A stretch of DNA of 9,577 nucleotides, taken from positions 1 to 9,577 of the forward strand of contig JAEDLN010000077.1 in assembly GCA_016295275.1 (NCBI GenBank), written 5' to 3'. The notes beneath the pieces are model-generated. The model saw only the letters and a list, made by a program, of their open reading frames with translations, ran no database searches and was not told the DNA's origin. Position 1 is the stretch's first letter. Each line of letters begins with the position of its first letter. The stretch comes from Kiritimatiellia bacterium (lineage in GTDB: Bacteria > Verrucomicrobiota > Kiritimatiellia > RFP12 > UBA3636). Positions 1-5,484 of the stretch are shown in pieces. A program made the translations under genes and the position numbers.

Positions 1-438
1 TCCGTTTGCCGAGAAGGTAAAGGAGTGGGAGCCGGGGGCCTCCTCCGGGAGGAGGATTGGCGTTGTTCCGAGATTTTTCCCATTTCGTTCCACCGTTGCG
101 CCGGAGGGATTGGAAAGGAGGAGGACAGGTGCAGACGGCGAAGGCAGTTTGGCGACGACTTCGGCGGACGCATTTTTTTCGACCGTAAAATCGGCAAACG
201 TATCGGGGGCACCGCGGAGGGAGAAGCGGGCGATGTGCGAACCGGGCAGGAGCCAGATGGTCGTCGGGGTCGTACCGGCCGGTTTGCCGTCGATCGAGAG
301 GGATGCTCCGGAAGGGGAGGAAGAGATGGCCACCGGGATTTTCAGGGATTCGTCCGGGATTGCGGCAAACCCGTCGGTCGGCAGGGCTGTGGCAAGGCAG
401 AGAAGTGCCAAAAGCAGAGAGGAGAGCTTTTGTTTCAT
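1..438 (-). CDS. Exported PEGA-domain protein, partial (C-terminus beyond the left edge)
   Basis: An open frame starts with ATG at 438 on the minus strand and runs uninterrupted to base 1, giving 146 visible residues. Residues 1-26 look like a Sec signal peptide: a basic start (MKQK), a leucine/alanine-rich core, and a likely cleavage site after FAA. There is no lipobox, because the single cysteine at residue 14 is preceded by Leu-Leu. Two PEGA-type repeats follow. One spans about residues 37-73 (SSPSGASLSIDGKPAGTTP, then a PGSH turn) and the other about 107-146 (NPSGATVERNGKNLGTTP, then PGSH). PEGA repeats are small beta domains common in surface or periplasmic proteins; they have no known catalytic role. 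The gene follows the FHA gene by 54 bases on the same strand and is probably in its operon. No clear Shine-Dalgarno sequence precedes the ATG. The full length and any C-terminal domain are unknown. Confidence 0.8.
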   Translation of the reverse strand, partial: MKQKLSSLLLALLCLATALPTDGFAAIPDESLKIPVAISSSPSGASLSIDGKPAGTTPTTIWLLPGSHIARFSLRGAPDTFADFTVEKNASAEVVAKLPSPSAPVLLLSNPSGATVERNGKNLGTTPILLPEEAPGSHSFTFSANG

Positions 439-492
439 GATCGTAGCGGTGCGAAAGGGGATGTATGGAAAAGGCATCGGTTTTCAGGAGCC

Positions 493-1908
493 TTATTGCT
501 TGCGCAGACGGGTTTCGACATCCAGCAGACGTTTTTCTGCGGAGCGATAGCGCTCGTCGTTTCGGTCCGGAACATATTCGAGAATGGTCCGGAGGGCGGT
601 TTGGGCTGCGGCCCAATTGCGGGTATTGGTACCGTGATCGGCTTGCCAGTTCAGTTCGTCGAGGAGTGCGGAGAGGTCGTTGACGGCTTGTGTCCGGCCT
701 TGAACGGCGAGGTTGTAGAGATCGGGTTTGGGGTCGAGCGATTCGAGATGGGCGAGACAGGAGTCGTAGGCGCGAATGGCCTGGAAGAGATTGTCTCGGC
801 GGATATCGCGCTCTTCGTAGAATCGGTTTCCGTTGAGAAGGGCTTCTTCGGCGCGCTGGATGAGGTCTTCGCGGCTCAGTGCGAATGCCCAGAGCCCCAG
901 TTCGTTCCGTCCAAAGGTTTCCAGGTCTTCCTGAAGGGAGCCGAACGATTCGGGTGCGAGGTGGTTGCGTACTTCGACGGTGACGGCGCGGCCGTTGATT
1001 CCGGCTGAAATCCGGGCGCAATTCCAGGTGTTTTCGAGCGGAATTCCTTCGTATGCCGGGTTCAGCGACAAGATACCGGAGCGTTCGAATTTGCGTTGCA
1101 GCTCGTGGCGGCTGTCCGCAGAGAGCGGAGACGATTTGCGGAGATGTCGATTGGCGGCGATATCATCGATGACGACGGTCAGGGTTCCGTCGGAATCCAG
1201 CGACATTTCATAGCGGAAAATTCCCGATGCGGTGGCATCCGTTTTCAGGTAGGAGAACGCCAGCGGCGGAGGAGGCGGAAGCTTCTCCATAACGGGACCG
1301 GACGGTTTTTTGTCGCCGAGAAGAAGTTTTGCCGCGCCTGCAATCAGGACGACTGCGGCGCAGACGCAGGCGATGACGAGAACAAGCGAGCGCGGATTCT
1401 TGGCTCCAGCGGTGGCGGGCGATGGCGTTGCTGCGTCCGGGGCGGGTGCGAAGCCGAGGTCGATTGTTTCGTTCGAGTCGGTTTTGGGAGGCTGTTGAGC
1501 GCCGTTGGCCTCTTCTGCGGTTGATGCGGCGGCAGCGGCGGCGGCGACGCGAGCTGCGGCGCCTTGGACTGTTGGGGGGGCGGGCTTGTGTTCGGGAAGG
1601 TTGTCGAAGGAGCCGTTCTTGTCCGAGAGACGGAGCGTTGTATGTCCGATGGCAATCAGATCGCCGGGATGGATGGCCGTATCGGTATCGATGGTCACAT
1701 CGTTGACGGCGGTTCCGTTCACGGTTGCCAAATCGGCGACGAAGAGTTTTCCTTCAGAGGCGAAAATCCGGCAATGTTGGCGCGAAAGCGTTTCATCGTG
1801 AAAGACGATATCGTTTGTTTTGGATCGTCCAAGGGAAGCGCCGATTTCCGGTAGATCAAAGACTTGTCCCCAATCGGGACCTTTTTCGACACGGATTTTG
1901 TAACTCAT
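493..1908 (-). CDS. FHA-domain protein with a single transmembrane segment and a C-terminal extracytoplasmic region
   Basis: The frame encodes 471 residues from ATG at 1908; a TTG two codons upstream (1914) is a less likely start. Residues 1-96 form a forkhead-associated domain, a phosphothreonine-binding fold, with its conserved residues visible: G27-R28-S29, S42-R43-x-H45 and N64-G65-T66. Residues 97-172 are a low-complexity linker rich in Ala, Pro and Thr. Residues about 173-197 (PRSLVLVIACVCAAVVLIAG and following) are a hydrophobic membrane span, followed by a proline-rich stretch (PPPPP near 211-215). The rest, about 220-471, is predicted to be outside the cytoplasm. It contains a beta-rich part and then a helical, TPR-like part that I cannot assign to a family. 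FHA-TM-periplasmic architecture also occurs in ring proteins of secretion systems (SctD type), but nothing else here supports a secretion system. The role is probably phospho-dependent signalling or scaffolding at the inner membrane. It sits 31 bases after the exonuclease gene and 54 before the PEGA gene. Confidence 0.85.
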   Translation of the reverse strand: MSYKIRVEKGPDWGQVFDLPEIGASLGRSKTNDIVFHDETLSRQHCRIFASEGKLFVADLATVNGTAVNDVTIDTDTAIHPGDLIAIGHTTLRLSDKNGSFDNLPEHKPAPPTVQGAAARVAAAAAAASTAEEANGAQQPPKTDSNETIDLGFAPAPDAATPSPATAGAKNPRSLVLVIACVCAAVVLIAGAAKLLLGDKKPSGPVMEKLPPPPPLAFSYLKTDATASGIFRYEMSLDSDGTLTVVIDDIAANRHLRKSSPLSADSRHELQRKFERSGILSLNPAYEGIPLENTWNCARISAGINGRAVTVEVRNHLAPESFGSLQEDLETFGRNELGLWAFALSREDLIQRAEEALLNGNRFYEERDIRRDNLFQAIRAYDSCLAHLESLDPKPDLYNLAVQGRTQAVNDLSALLDELNWQADHGTNTRNWAAAQTALRTILEYVPDRNDERYRSAEKRLLDVETRLRKQ

Positions 1909-1939
1909 GGGCAAACGGAAGCAAGGTGGGATGGTTGGG

Positions 1940-2752
1940 TTAGAGCTTGACGGGGGCGGAGGAAGGGGTGACGGAGGGAGGTTCAGGCCAATTTCCGTTC
2001 AGGATATTTTGGGCAATCTGTTTGGTGTCGCGCCCGAAATTTCCGTGAAGGATCCATTTCAGGTAGTTGGGATCCTCTTTGATCACATCGCGGACAGTCT
2101 TCCCCTTTTTTCGTCCGAAGTTGATGGTGATTTGACCATCCAACCAGCGAAAACGTCCCTCGCGATCGAGCAGAAAGGGATCACGCGGGTTGAGATAGGC
2201 GTCCAGCTCATCGGGATTTCTTGGAAGATCGGGATAGGTATTGAACTGCGCTTTCAGCACCTCAAGGGTTGCTTCGGTATCGTTTTCCGCGCTATGGGCG
2301 TCGGTCAGCTCTTTTTTGCAGTAAAAGCGAACGGCTGCGCTGAGATCTCGCGGTTCGCGGCGGTGGTAAATGCGCAAGGCATCGAATTGGCGGCGTGCGC
2401 GCCCGTTGAAATTCATGTTGACACGTGCGAATTCCTCTTCCAGAATGGGAATGTCCAGATGGCTGATACCGAAGCCGCCGATATCGCAATCGCGGAAGAA
2501 GGCAAAGATTTCCTGCGCTTTTTCGGCGAATGTCGGTTTGGTTTTGACCAAATCGTCGGTGATTCCGTGAATCGCGATGGATTCGAGTGGAATGGGGATT
2601 GTCGGATTCAGCAGCCATGTTTTCCGGTATTGCCGGCCATCCGGGTGCAGACGGATGGCGCACAGTTCGATGATCCGATCTGTTGCGGGGTTGAGTCCCG
2701 TGGTTTCGACATCGAAAATCACGAGCGGTTTGTCAAGATGAATGAAGTCCAT
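1940..2752 (-). CDS. DnaQ-family 3'-5' exonuclease with an ExoX-like C-terminal domain
   Basis: The product is 270 residues, starting MDFIHLDK at 2752. The N-terminal 170 residues are a DEDDh exonuclease domain. Motif ExoI is FDVETTG (D14, E16), ExoII has D100 in SHLDIPIL, and ExoIII has H153 and D158 in DAHSAENDTEAT. All four acidic residues and the general-base histidine are present, so it should be an active metal-dependent exonuclease. The usual Asn of ExoII is replaced by Ser/His (residues 97-98). Residues about 207-232 (FGRKKGKTVRDVI, then DPNYLKWIL) match the small C-terminal domain found in exodeoxyribonuclease X-like proteins. It is not a polymerase III epsilon subunit fused to a polymerase, and I see no clamp-binding motif. 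The likely role is DNA repair or mismatch-related degradation of single strands. It lies 110 bases after the kinase gene on the same strand, and no good promoter is visible in that gap. Confidence 0.88.
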   Translation of the reverse strand: MDFIHLDKPLVIFDVETTGLNPATDRIIELCAIRLHPDGRQYRKTWLLNPTIPIPLESIAIHGITDDLVKTKPTFAEKAQEIFAFFRDCDIGGFGISHLDIPILEEEFARVNMNFNGRARRQFDALRIYHRREPRDLSAAVRFYCKKELTDAHSAENDTEATLEVLKAQFNTYPDLPRNPDELDAYLNPRDPFLLDREGRFRWLDGQITINFGRKKGKTVRDVIKEDPNYLKWILHGNFGRDTKQIAQNILNGNWPEPPSVTPSSAPVKL

Positions 2753-2862
2753 ATCCCCATTAGGGTATCAAAAGGATTTCAGGCTGCATAGGGTGGCACG
2801 AAGAATCTTTTCGGAGCGTTTCGGAATTGTGGTTTGGCGAGGGGAAAAAGGGGGCTGCGTCG

Positions 2863-3480
2863 TCATGTTGCTGGAAGGTTTTCCAACCGCTCCTTGACAT
2901 AGGTTTGAATGAGGGTGCAAATGGATTCCAGCGATGCGGTCGCGGTATTGATGCAAAGATCGTAGGTTTCGGTTTCGCCCCAGTTGCAGTTGGTAAAGAA
3001 GCGGTAGTTCGATTTGCGGTTTTTTTCAATACGTTCGATTTCCCTTTTGGCGTCCTTTTCCGACAGGTTTTTGCGCTTCATGATGCGTTCGATTCGTATT
3101 TGCATGGGCGCGTACAGGAAGATGCGGATGACATTCGGGCGACCGGACAGGGCGAAATCGGCGCAACGCCCTAGAATGATGCATGGTTCTTTTTCGGCCA
3201 GTTCCCGGATGGTACCGAGCTGCGCCTCGAAGAGTTGTTGGCCCAATGGCCTCTGCTGTGCGTGAACGGGAGCGGCCCATGCCGACAGAAAGAGATTTCG
3301 AGCCGTTTTTTCATCGTAGGATTCGATGACCTCGCGAGGAATGCCGGTTCGTTCGGCGCAGAGCGAGATCAGTTCCCGATCATAAAAGGGGATGTTCATT
3401 TGGCGAGAAAGTTCTCTTCCGACTTTGAATCCGCCGCCACCCAATTGACGACCCAAGGTAATGACAAAATGTTTGTCCAT
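2863..3480 (-). CDS. Cytidylate-kinase-like protein (Cytidylate_kin2 family)
   Basis: The frame continues upstream to about 4485, but that extension runs through a tRNA gene and G+C-rich repeats. The start is taken at ATG 3480, which has an AAGGAG ribosome site 6 bases before it. The resulting 205 residues equal the usual length of the family. Features are a glycine-rich phosphate-binding loop at residues 10-24 (GRQLGGGGFKVGREL), the block PFYDRELI (31-38), the family motif IILGRCADFAL (101-111), and a basic lid region (about 133-168, RKNLSEKDAKREIERIEKNR then NYRFF and NWG). By family knowledge such proteins resemble nucleoside monophosphate kinases. They are often annotated as cytidylate kinase-like and are distinct from the essential Cmk. 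The exact substrate cannot be told from the sequence. It has its own promoter at about 3545-3580. No terminator is visible after its stop, so read-through into the exonuclease gene is possible. Confidence 0.85.
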   Translation of the reverse strand: MDKHFVITLGRQLGGGGFKVGRELSRQMNIPFYDRELISLCAERTGIPREVIESYDEKTARNLFLSAWAAPVHAQQRPLGQQLFEAQLGTIRELAEKEPCIILGRCADFALSGRPNVIRIFLYAPMQIRIERIMKRKNLSEKDAKREIERIEKNRKSNYRFFTNCNWGETETYDLCINTATASLESICTLIQTYVKERLENLPAT

Positions 3481-3486
3481 AAATAA

Positions 3487-3492
3487 CTCCTT
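3487..3492 (-). promoter_or_regulatory. Ribosome binding site of the cytidylate-kinase-like gene
   Basis: AAGGAG on the minus strand ends 6 bases before the ATG at 3480. It fixes the start inside a much longer open frame. Confidence 0.8.
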
Positions 3493-3544
3493 GCTTTGTT
3501 GATCAGAATGTTTCCGTGGAAAAACCGAATCCCATTTCGCTGTT

Positions 3545-3580
3545 ATCGTAGCACAAAACAAGCGATTTTGAAAAGGTTTT
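3545..3580 (-). promoter_or_regulatory. Candidate sigma70-type promoter of the kinase gene
   Basis: On the minus strand an extended -10 element TGCTACGAT (hexamer at 3550-3545) lies about 65 bases before the ATG. A weak -35 (TTTTCA) lies 18 bases upstream in an AT-rich stretch. Transcription would start near 3538, downstream of the tRNA terminator. Confidence 0.5.
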
Positions 3581-3710
3581 TGCATCTGACGCGCGCCATG
3601 GACAGGGGCGGGTAAAGTTGTGAGTTCCTGCGGGCAGAGCGTGGGCGGCGGGCGGCGCGTCGGTTTGCGGACGGCGGCGCGGCTTGGCGCAAAGGAGACG
3701 AAGAGAAAAT

Positions 3711-3752
3711 AAAAAAAAAACGCAAACCATGCGAACAGCGGTTGCGTTTTTT
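3711..3752 (-). terminator. Intrinsic terminator after tRNA-Leu (possibly bidirectional)
   Basis: Directly after the CCA end of the tRNA, the minus strand reads AAAAAACGCAACC, a short loop, then GGTTTGCG followed by ten T residues. AAAAAACGCAA pairs with TTGCGTTTTTT, and CC/GG extends the stem. The opposite strand also ends in a short T run, so it could work both ways. It isolates the tRNA from the kinase gene. Confidence 0.8.
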
Positions 3753-3754
3753 GT

Positions 3755-3841
3755 TGGTGCCAGAGGTGGGAGTCGAACCCACACGTCTTTAAGGGACGGC
3801 GGATTTTGAGTCCGCTGCGTCTGCCATTTCGCCACTCTGGC
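3755..3841 (-). tRNA. tRNA-Leu (anticodon CAA)
   Basis: This is an 87-nt class II tRNA on the minus strand. The 7-bp acceptor stem is GCCAGAG paired with CTCTGGC, followed by discriminator A and an encoded CCA (3757-3755). The anticodon stem GCGGA/TCCGC encloses the loop CTCAAAA, giving anticodon CAA (complement of 3806-3808), which reads the UUG codon. A long variable arm (CGTCCCTTAAAGACG) and the T-arm GTGGG-TTCGACT-CCCAC are present, as expected for leucine tRNAs. It is flanked by a promoter upstream and an intrinsic terminator downstream, so it is probably a single-gene transcription unit. Confidence 0.97.
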
Positions 3842-3859
3842 TCATGTGAAATTTGAGCA

Positions 3860-3888
3860 ATGCTATCAAATTGTCGGATAGGAGGCAA
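3860..3888 (-). promoter_or_regulatory. Promoter of tRNA-Leu
   Basis: On the minus strand a -35 TTGCCT (3888-3883) and a -10 TAGCAT (3865-3860) are separated by exactly 17 bases. The start would fall about 10 bases before the mature tRNA 5' end at 3841. Each hexamer matches the consensus at 4 of 6 positions. Confidence 0.55.
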
Positions 3889-3936
3889 GTGTTTTCCGGG
3901 CATAAGATGATTCCCGCAAAATGGCCGTCGTTTGCA

Positions 3937-3970
3937 AAAGGAAACGCACCGAATCCGATGCGTTTTCTTT
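3937..3970. terminator. Intrinsic-terminator-like hairpin upstream of the tRNA promoter
   Basis: Arms 3937-3951 and 3956-3970 form a 15-position stem around a 4-base loop, with a G/C-rich core (CGCA/TGCG), an A run on one side and a T run on the other. One position is A/C and another G/U in either strand's transcript. Both strands give a stem followed by a T-rich tail. No gene ends here. Its visible role would be to stop minus-strand transcripts coming out of the G+C-rich block before they reach the tRNA. Confidence 0.6.
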
Positions 3971-4051
3971 CGCAATCCTCGACGGGGTGGGGGGACAACG
4001 GGGCGCGCGTGGGGCGTGTGATGCAAAACCGCGCACCGAGCCTGTGGCGCA

Positions 4052-4084
4052 GCGGCGCGATGGGGACATCGCGCCCTACCGCCA
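4052..4084 (+). repeat. Palindromic repeat element, copy 1
   Basis: A 33-nt block is repeated exactly, in inverted orientation, at 9541-9573. It contains a perfect 9-bp stem, GGCGCGATG (4054-4062) and CATCGCGCC (4067-4075), with loop GGGA, followed by the tail CTACCGCCA. The form is that of a REP-like element: short, palindromic, intergenic, with a conserved one-sided tail that gives it direction. Confidence 0.8.
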
Positions 4085-4267
4085 CGGGACACGAGTGTGG
4101 AGCACGGCGGTGTGGCGGATGGCAACGGGGCGCGAGTGTGGAGCACGGGGCAAATCCGCGCACGGAAACCGGGACACGAGCAGCGCGCACGGGGCAAAGC
4201 CGCGCATCGCGGCGGTGAGCCACTGCGGGCGATGGGGGGGGAGGGGCGCGGGATGCCAAGGCGCGGC

Positions 4268-4313
4268 GGCGCGAGCCGGGAGACCCGGCGGCCAAGCATC
4301 GCGCCCTGCCGCC
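4268..4313 (+). repeat. Degenerate copy of the palindromic element with an enlarged loop
   Basis: The left arm GGCGCGA (4268-4274) and the right arm plus tail CATCGCGCC, CTGCCGCC (4297-4313) resemble copy 1; the right part matches at 16 of 17 positions. The loop is enlarged to about 24 bases and contains its own hairpin GCCGGG-AGA-CCCGGC (4275-4289). Confidence 0.5.
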
Positions 4314-4409
4314 GTGCCGCGTGGGTGTTGAGCACGACCACGGGGCCGCGCAATGGAGCACGGGAGGTGCGGTTGGTTGGGGTGTATACGGAAATTTTAA
4401 AAAATTTTA

Positions 4410-4438
4410 TTGATATTATCATTATTTTCTGATAAAAT
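4410..4438 (+). promoter_or_regulatory. Promoter for the VWA gene (and possibly sbcDC)
   Basis: TTGATA (4410-4415) and TAAAAT (4433-4438) are separated by exactly 17 bases and each matches the sigma70 consensus at 5 of 6 positions, in an AT-rich island just after the G+C-rich block. The predicted start is near 4445, leaving a leader of about 150 bases. The spacer carries an inverted repeat, TTATCA (4416-4421) and TGATAA (4430-4435). With the -35 this makes three alternating TGATA/TATCA half-sites, a plausible operator. Confidence 0.65.
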
Positions 4439-4444
4439 TCCTTT

Positions 4445-4593
4445 TGTCGAAGCGGAAGGGTGGTCGACCGTATCACGCCTGCCATCTGATTGTATTCGCC
4501 GACAGGCGCAACGAGTTTTTTTGTGGGCGATACTGCCGGGCAGTTGGCGGTTGCGATTCAATAGAGGAAACCCAAATCGAAAGAAATAAAGAA
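4445..4593 (+). other. Leader region of the VWA gene
   Basis: About 150 bases lie between the predicted transcription start and the ATG. A hairpin of CGCCTG (4476-4481) and CAGGCG (4503-4508), with a 21-base loop, is followed seven bases later by a run of seven T (4516-4522), a weak attenuator-like arrangement. The VWA frame is also open through this leader back to a TTG at 4444, but the encoded residues show no recognisable domain, so I treat it as untranslated. Confidence 0.35.
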
Positions 4594-5322
4594 ATGAAGT
4601 CTACGAAGACGACTGTGAAGAAAAACCTGAAGAAGACGCTGAAGAAGGCGGTGAAAAAGGATGAGAATGTTCGCACCGAGATTGTGTTCATTCTGGATCG
4701 TTCCGGTTCAATGAGCGGACGTGAGCAAGACGTGATCGGCGGGTTCAACCGGATGATTGACGATCAGCAGAAGAAACGGGGAGAATGCCATGTTTCGACT
4801 GTCTTGTTCAATGACGTTTCCGCGGTTCTGCACAATCGCGTGCCGATCTCTAAGGTCCGGTCGCTGACGGACACCGAGTACTTTGTGGGCGGGGGTACGG
4901 CCTACTACGATGCCCTCGGGCGCGGAATCCGGCATCACATTTACGTCCAGCGCAACCTGCCCGAGGACAAGCGTGCCGAGAAGGTTCTGTTTGTGGTCAT
5001 GACGGACGGACAAGAAAATGCGAGTCGAGAATACTCCGCCCGGGTTCTGAAGAAGCTCATTAGCGAGGAGCAAAAGAAGTGGGGCTGGGAATTCGTGTTC
5101 ATCGGAGCGGGGATTGATGCGATTCAGTCTGCGAAGGAGATTGGCATCAAGGTCGAACATGCAATCAATACGGTGGCGGACAAGGACGGCATTGCCATAT
5201 CGTACTGCTGCATGTGCGAGGCGATTACCAACCTGCGCGAAGGGCGGAAATTGGCGGAGAATGCCGACGGAAGTTCGTTCAGGGATCAGATCGATGCCGA
5301 TTTCAAGCGCCGCAACAAATAG
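4594..5322 (+). CDS. Von Willebrand factor A (VWA) domain protein with a lysine-rich N-terminus
   Basis: The product is 242 residues from ATG 4594; the preceding bases are purine-rich (AAGAAATAAAGAA) but show no strong Shine-Dalgarno sequence. Residues 1-25 are very basic, with KK pairs at 9-10, 13-14, 17-18 and 21-22. A VWA domain fills about residues 27-220. Its MIDAS metal-site residues are complete: DRSGSMS (D35, S37, S39), T102 in GGGTAYYDAL and D138 in MTDGQENAS. The FVFIGAGIDAI block (167-177) is typical of bacterial soluble VWA proteins of this size. There is no signal peptide or membrane segment, so it should be cytoplasmic. VWA domains bind protein partners through a divalent metal; the partner here is unknown. 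No MoxR-type ATPase is nearby. It is followed after 162 bases by sbcD on the same strand, so co-expression is possible. Confidence 0.88.
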   Translation: MKSTKTTVKKNLKKTLKKAVKKDENVRTEIVFILDRSGSMSGREQDVIGGFNRMIDDQQKKRGECHVSTVLFNDVSAVLHNRVPISKVRSLTDTEYFVGGGTAYYDALGRGIRHHIYVQRNLPEDKRAEKVLFVVMTDGQENASREYSARVLKKLISEEQKKWGWEFVFIGAGIDAIQSAKEIGIKVEHAINTVADKDGIAISYCCMCEAITNLREGRKLAENADGSSFRDQIDADFKRRNK

Positions 5323-5484
5323 GCGCAAAATCGGAAACGGACAGGCGATTGCTCGCACGAAATGCCGGCTGGGATGTTCTTGCGCTTCCGGTCCGGCGTG
5401 GCGGTGCGCTTCAAGAGATCGATGGTCCGTTTTTTGATATCCTTATGACGAAAGAGAAACTCGGCAAAAAAAGAGATTGCGAAC

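Larger units (their letters stand above)
3975..4380. repeat. G+C-rich non-coding block of short dispersed repeats
   Basis: This stretch has no credible gene. Frames on both strands are open only because of extreme G+C content, and they encode low-complexity Arg/Ala/Gly/Pro peptides with no domain. It holds a palindromic element (4052-4084), a degenerate relative (4268-4313), a 16-nt direct repeat (CGAGTGTGGAGCACGG at 4092-4107 and 4133-4148), and several variants of the words GGAGCACGG, GGCAACGGGG and GGGACACGAG. The composition changes sharply to AT-rich at about 4380. Similar sequence recurs after sbcC. Confidence 0.7.

Noticed and set aside
25..1008. Long plus-strand frame opposite the PEGA and FHA genes
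   Set aside because: It is the antisense shadow of two genes with clear domains; its own product is Gly/Arg-rich with no domain.
1907..2791. Plus-strand frame of 294 codons opposite the exonuclease gene
   Set aside because: The minus strand has the complete DEDDh motif set, so the plus-strand frame is a shadow.
3789..4361. Minus-strand frame of 190 codons in the G+C-rich block
   Set aside because: It overlaps the tRNA gene and encodes Arg/Pro/Cys-rich low-complexity sequence typical of stop-poor G+C-rich DNA.
3975..4380. CRISPR array considered because of the recurring short words
   Set aside because: The repeats are irregular in length and spacing, there are no uniform spacers, and no cas genes are in view.
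3755..4380. Mobile element integrated at the tRNA considered
   Set aside because: No integrase or transposase is in the window, the tRNA is intact with its own terminator, and I see no repeated tRNA 3' end that would mark an attachment site.
2863..4485. Minus-strand frame of 540 codons that could be read as one large protein
   Set aside because: Its first 335 codons run through the repeat block, the tRNA-Leu and its terminator, and are low-complexity. Only the last 205 codons match a family, with a good ribosome site at their ATG.
5362..5448. Possible 28-residue peptide between the VWA gene and sbcD
   Set aside because: No ribosome site, no recognisable signal or domain; a frame this short is expected by chance.
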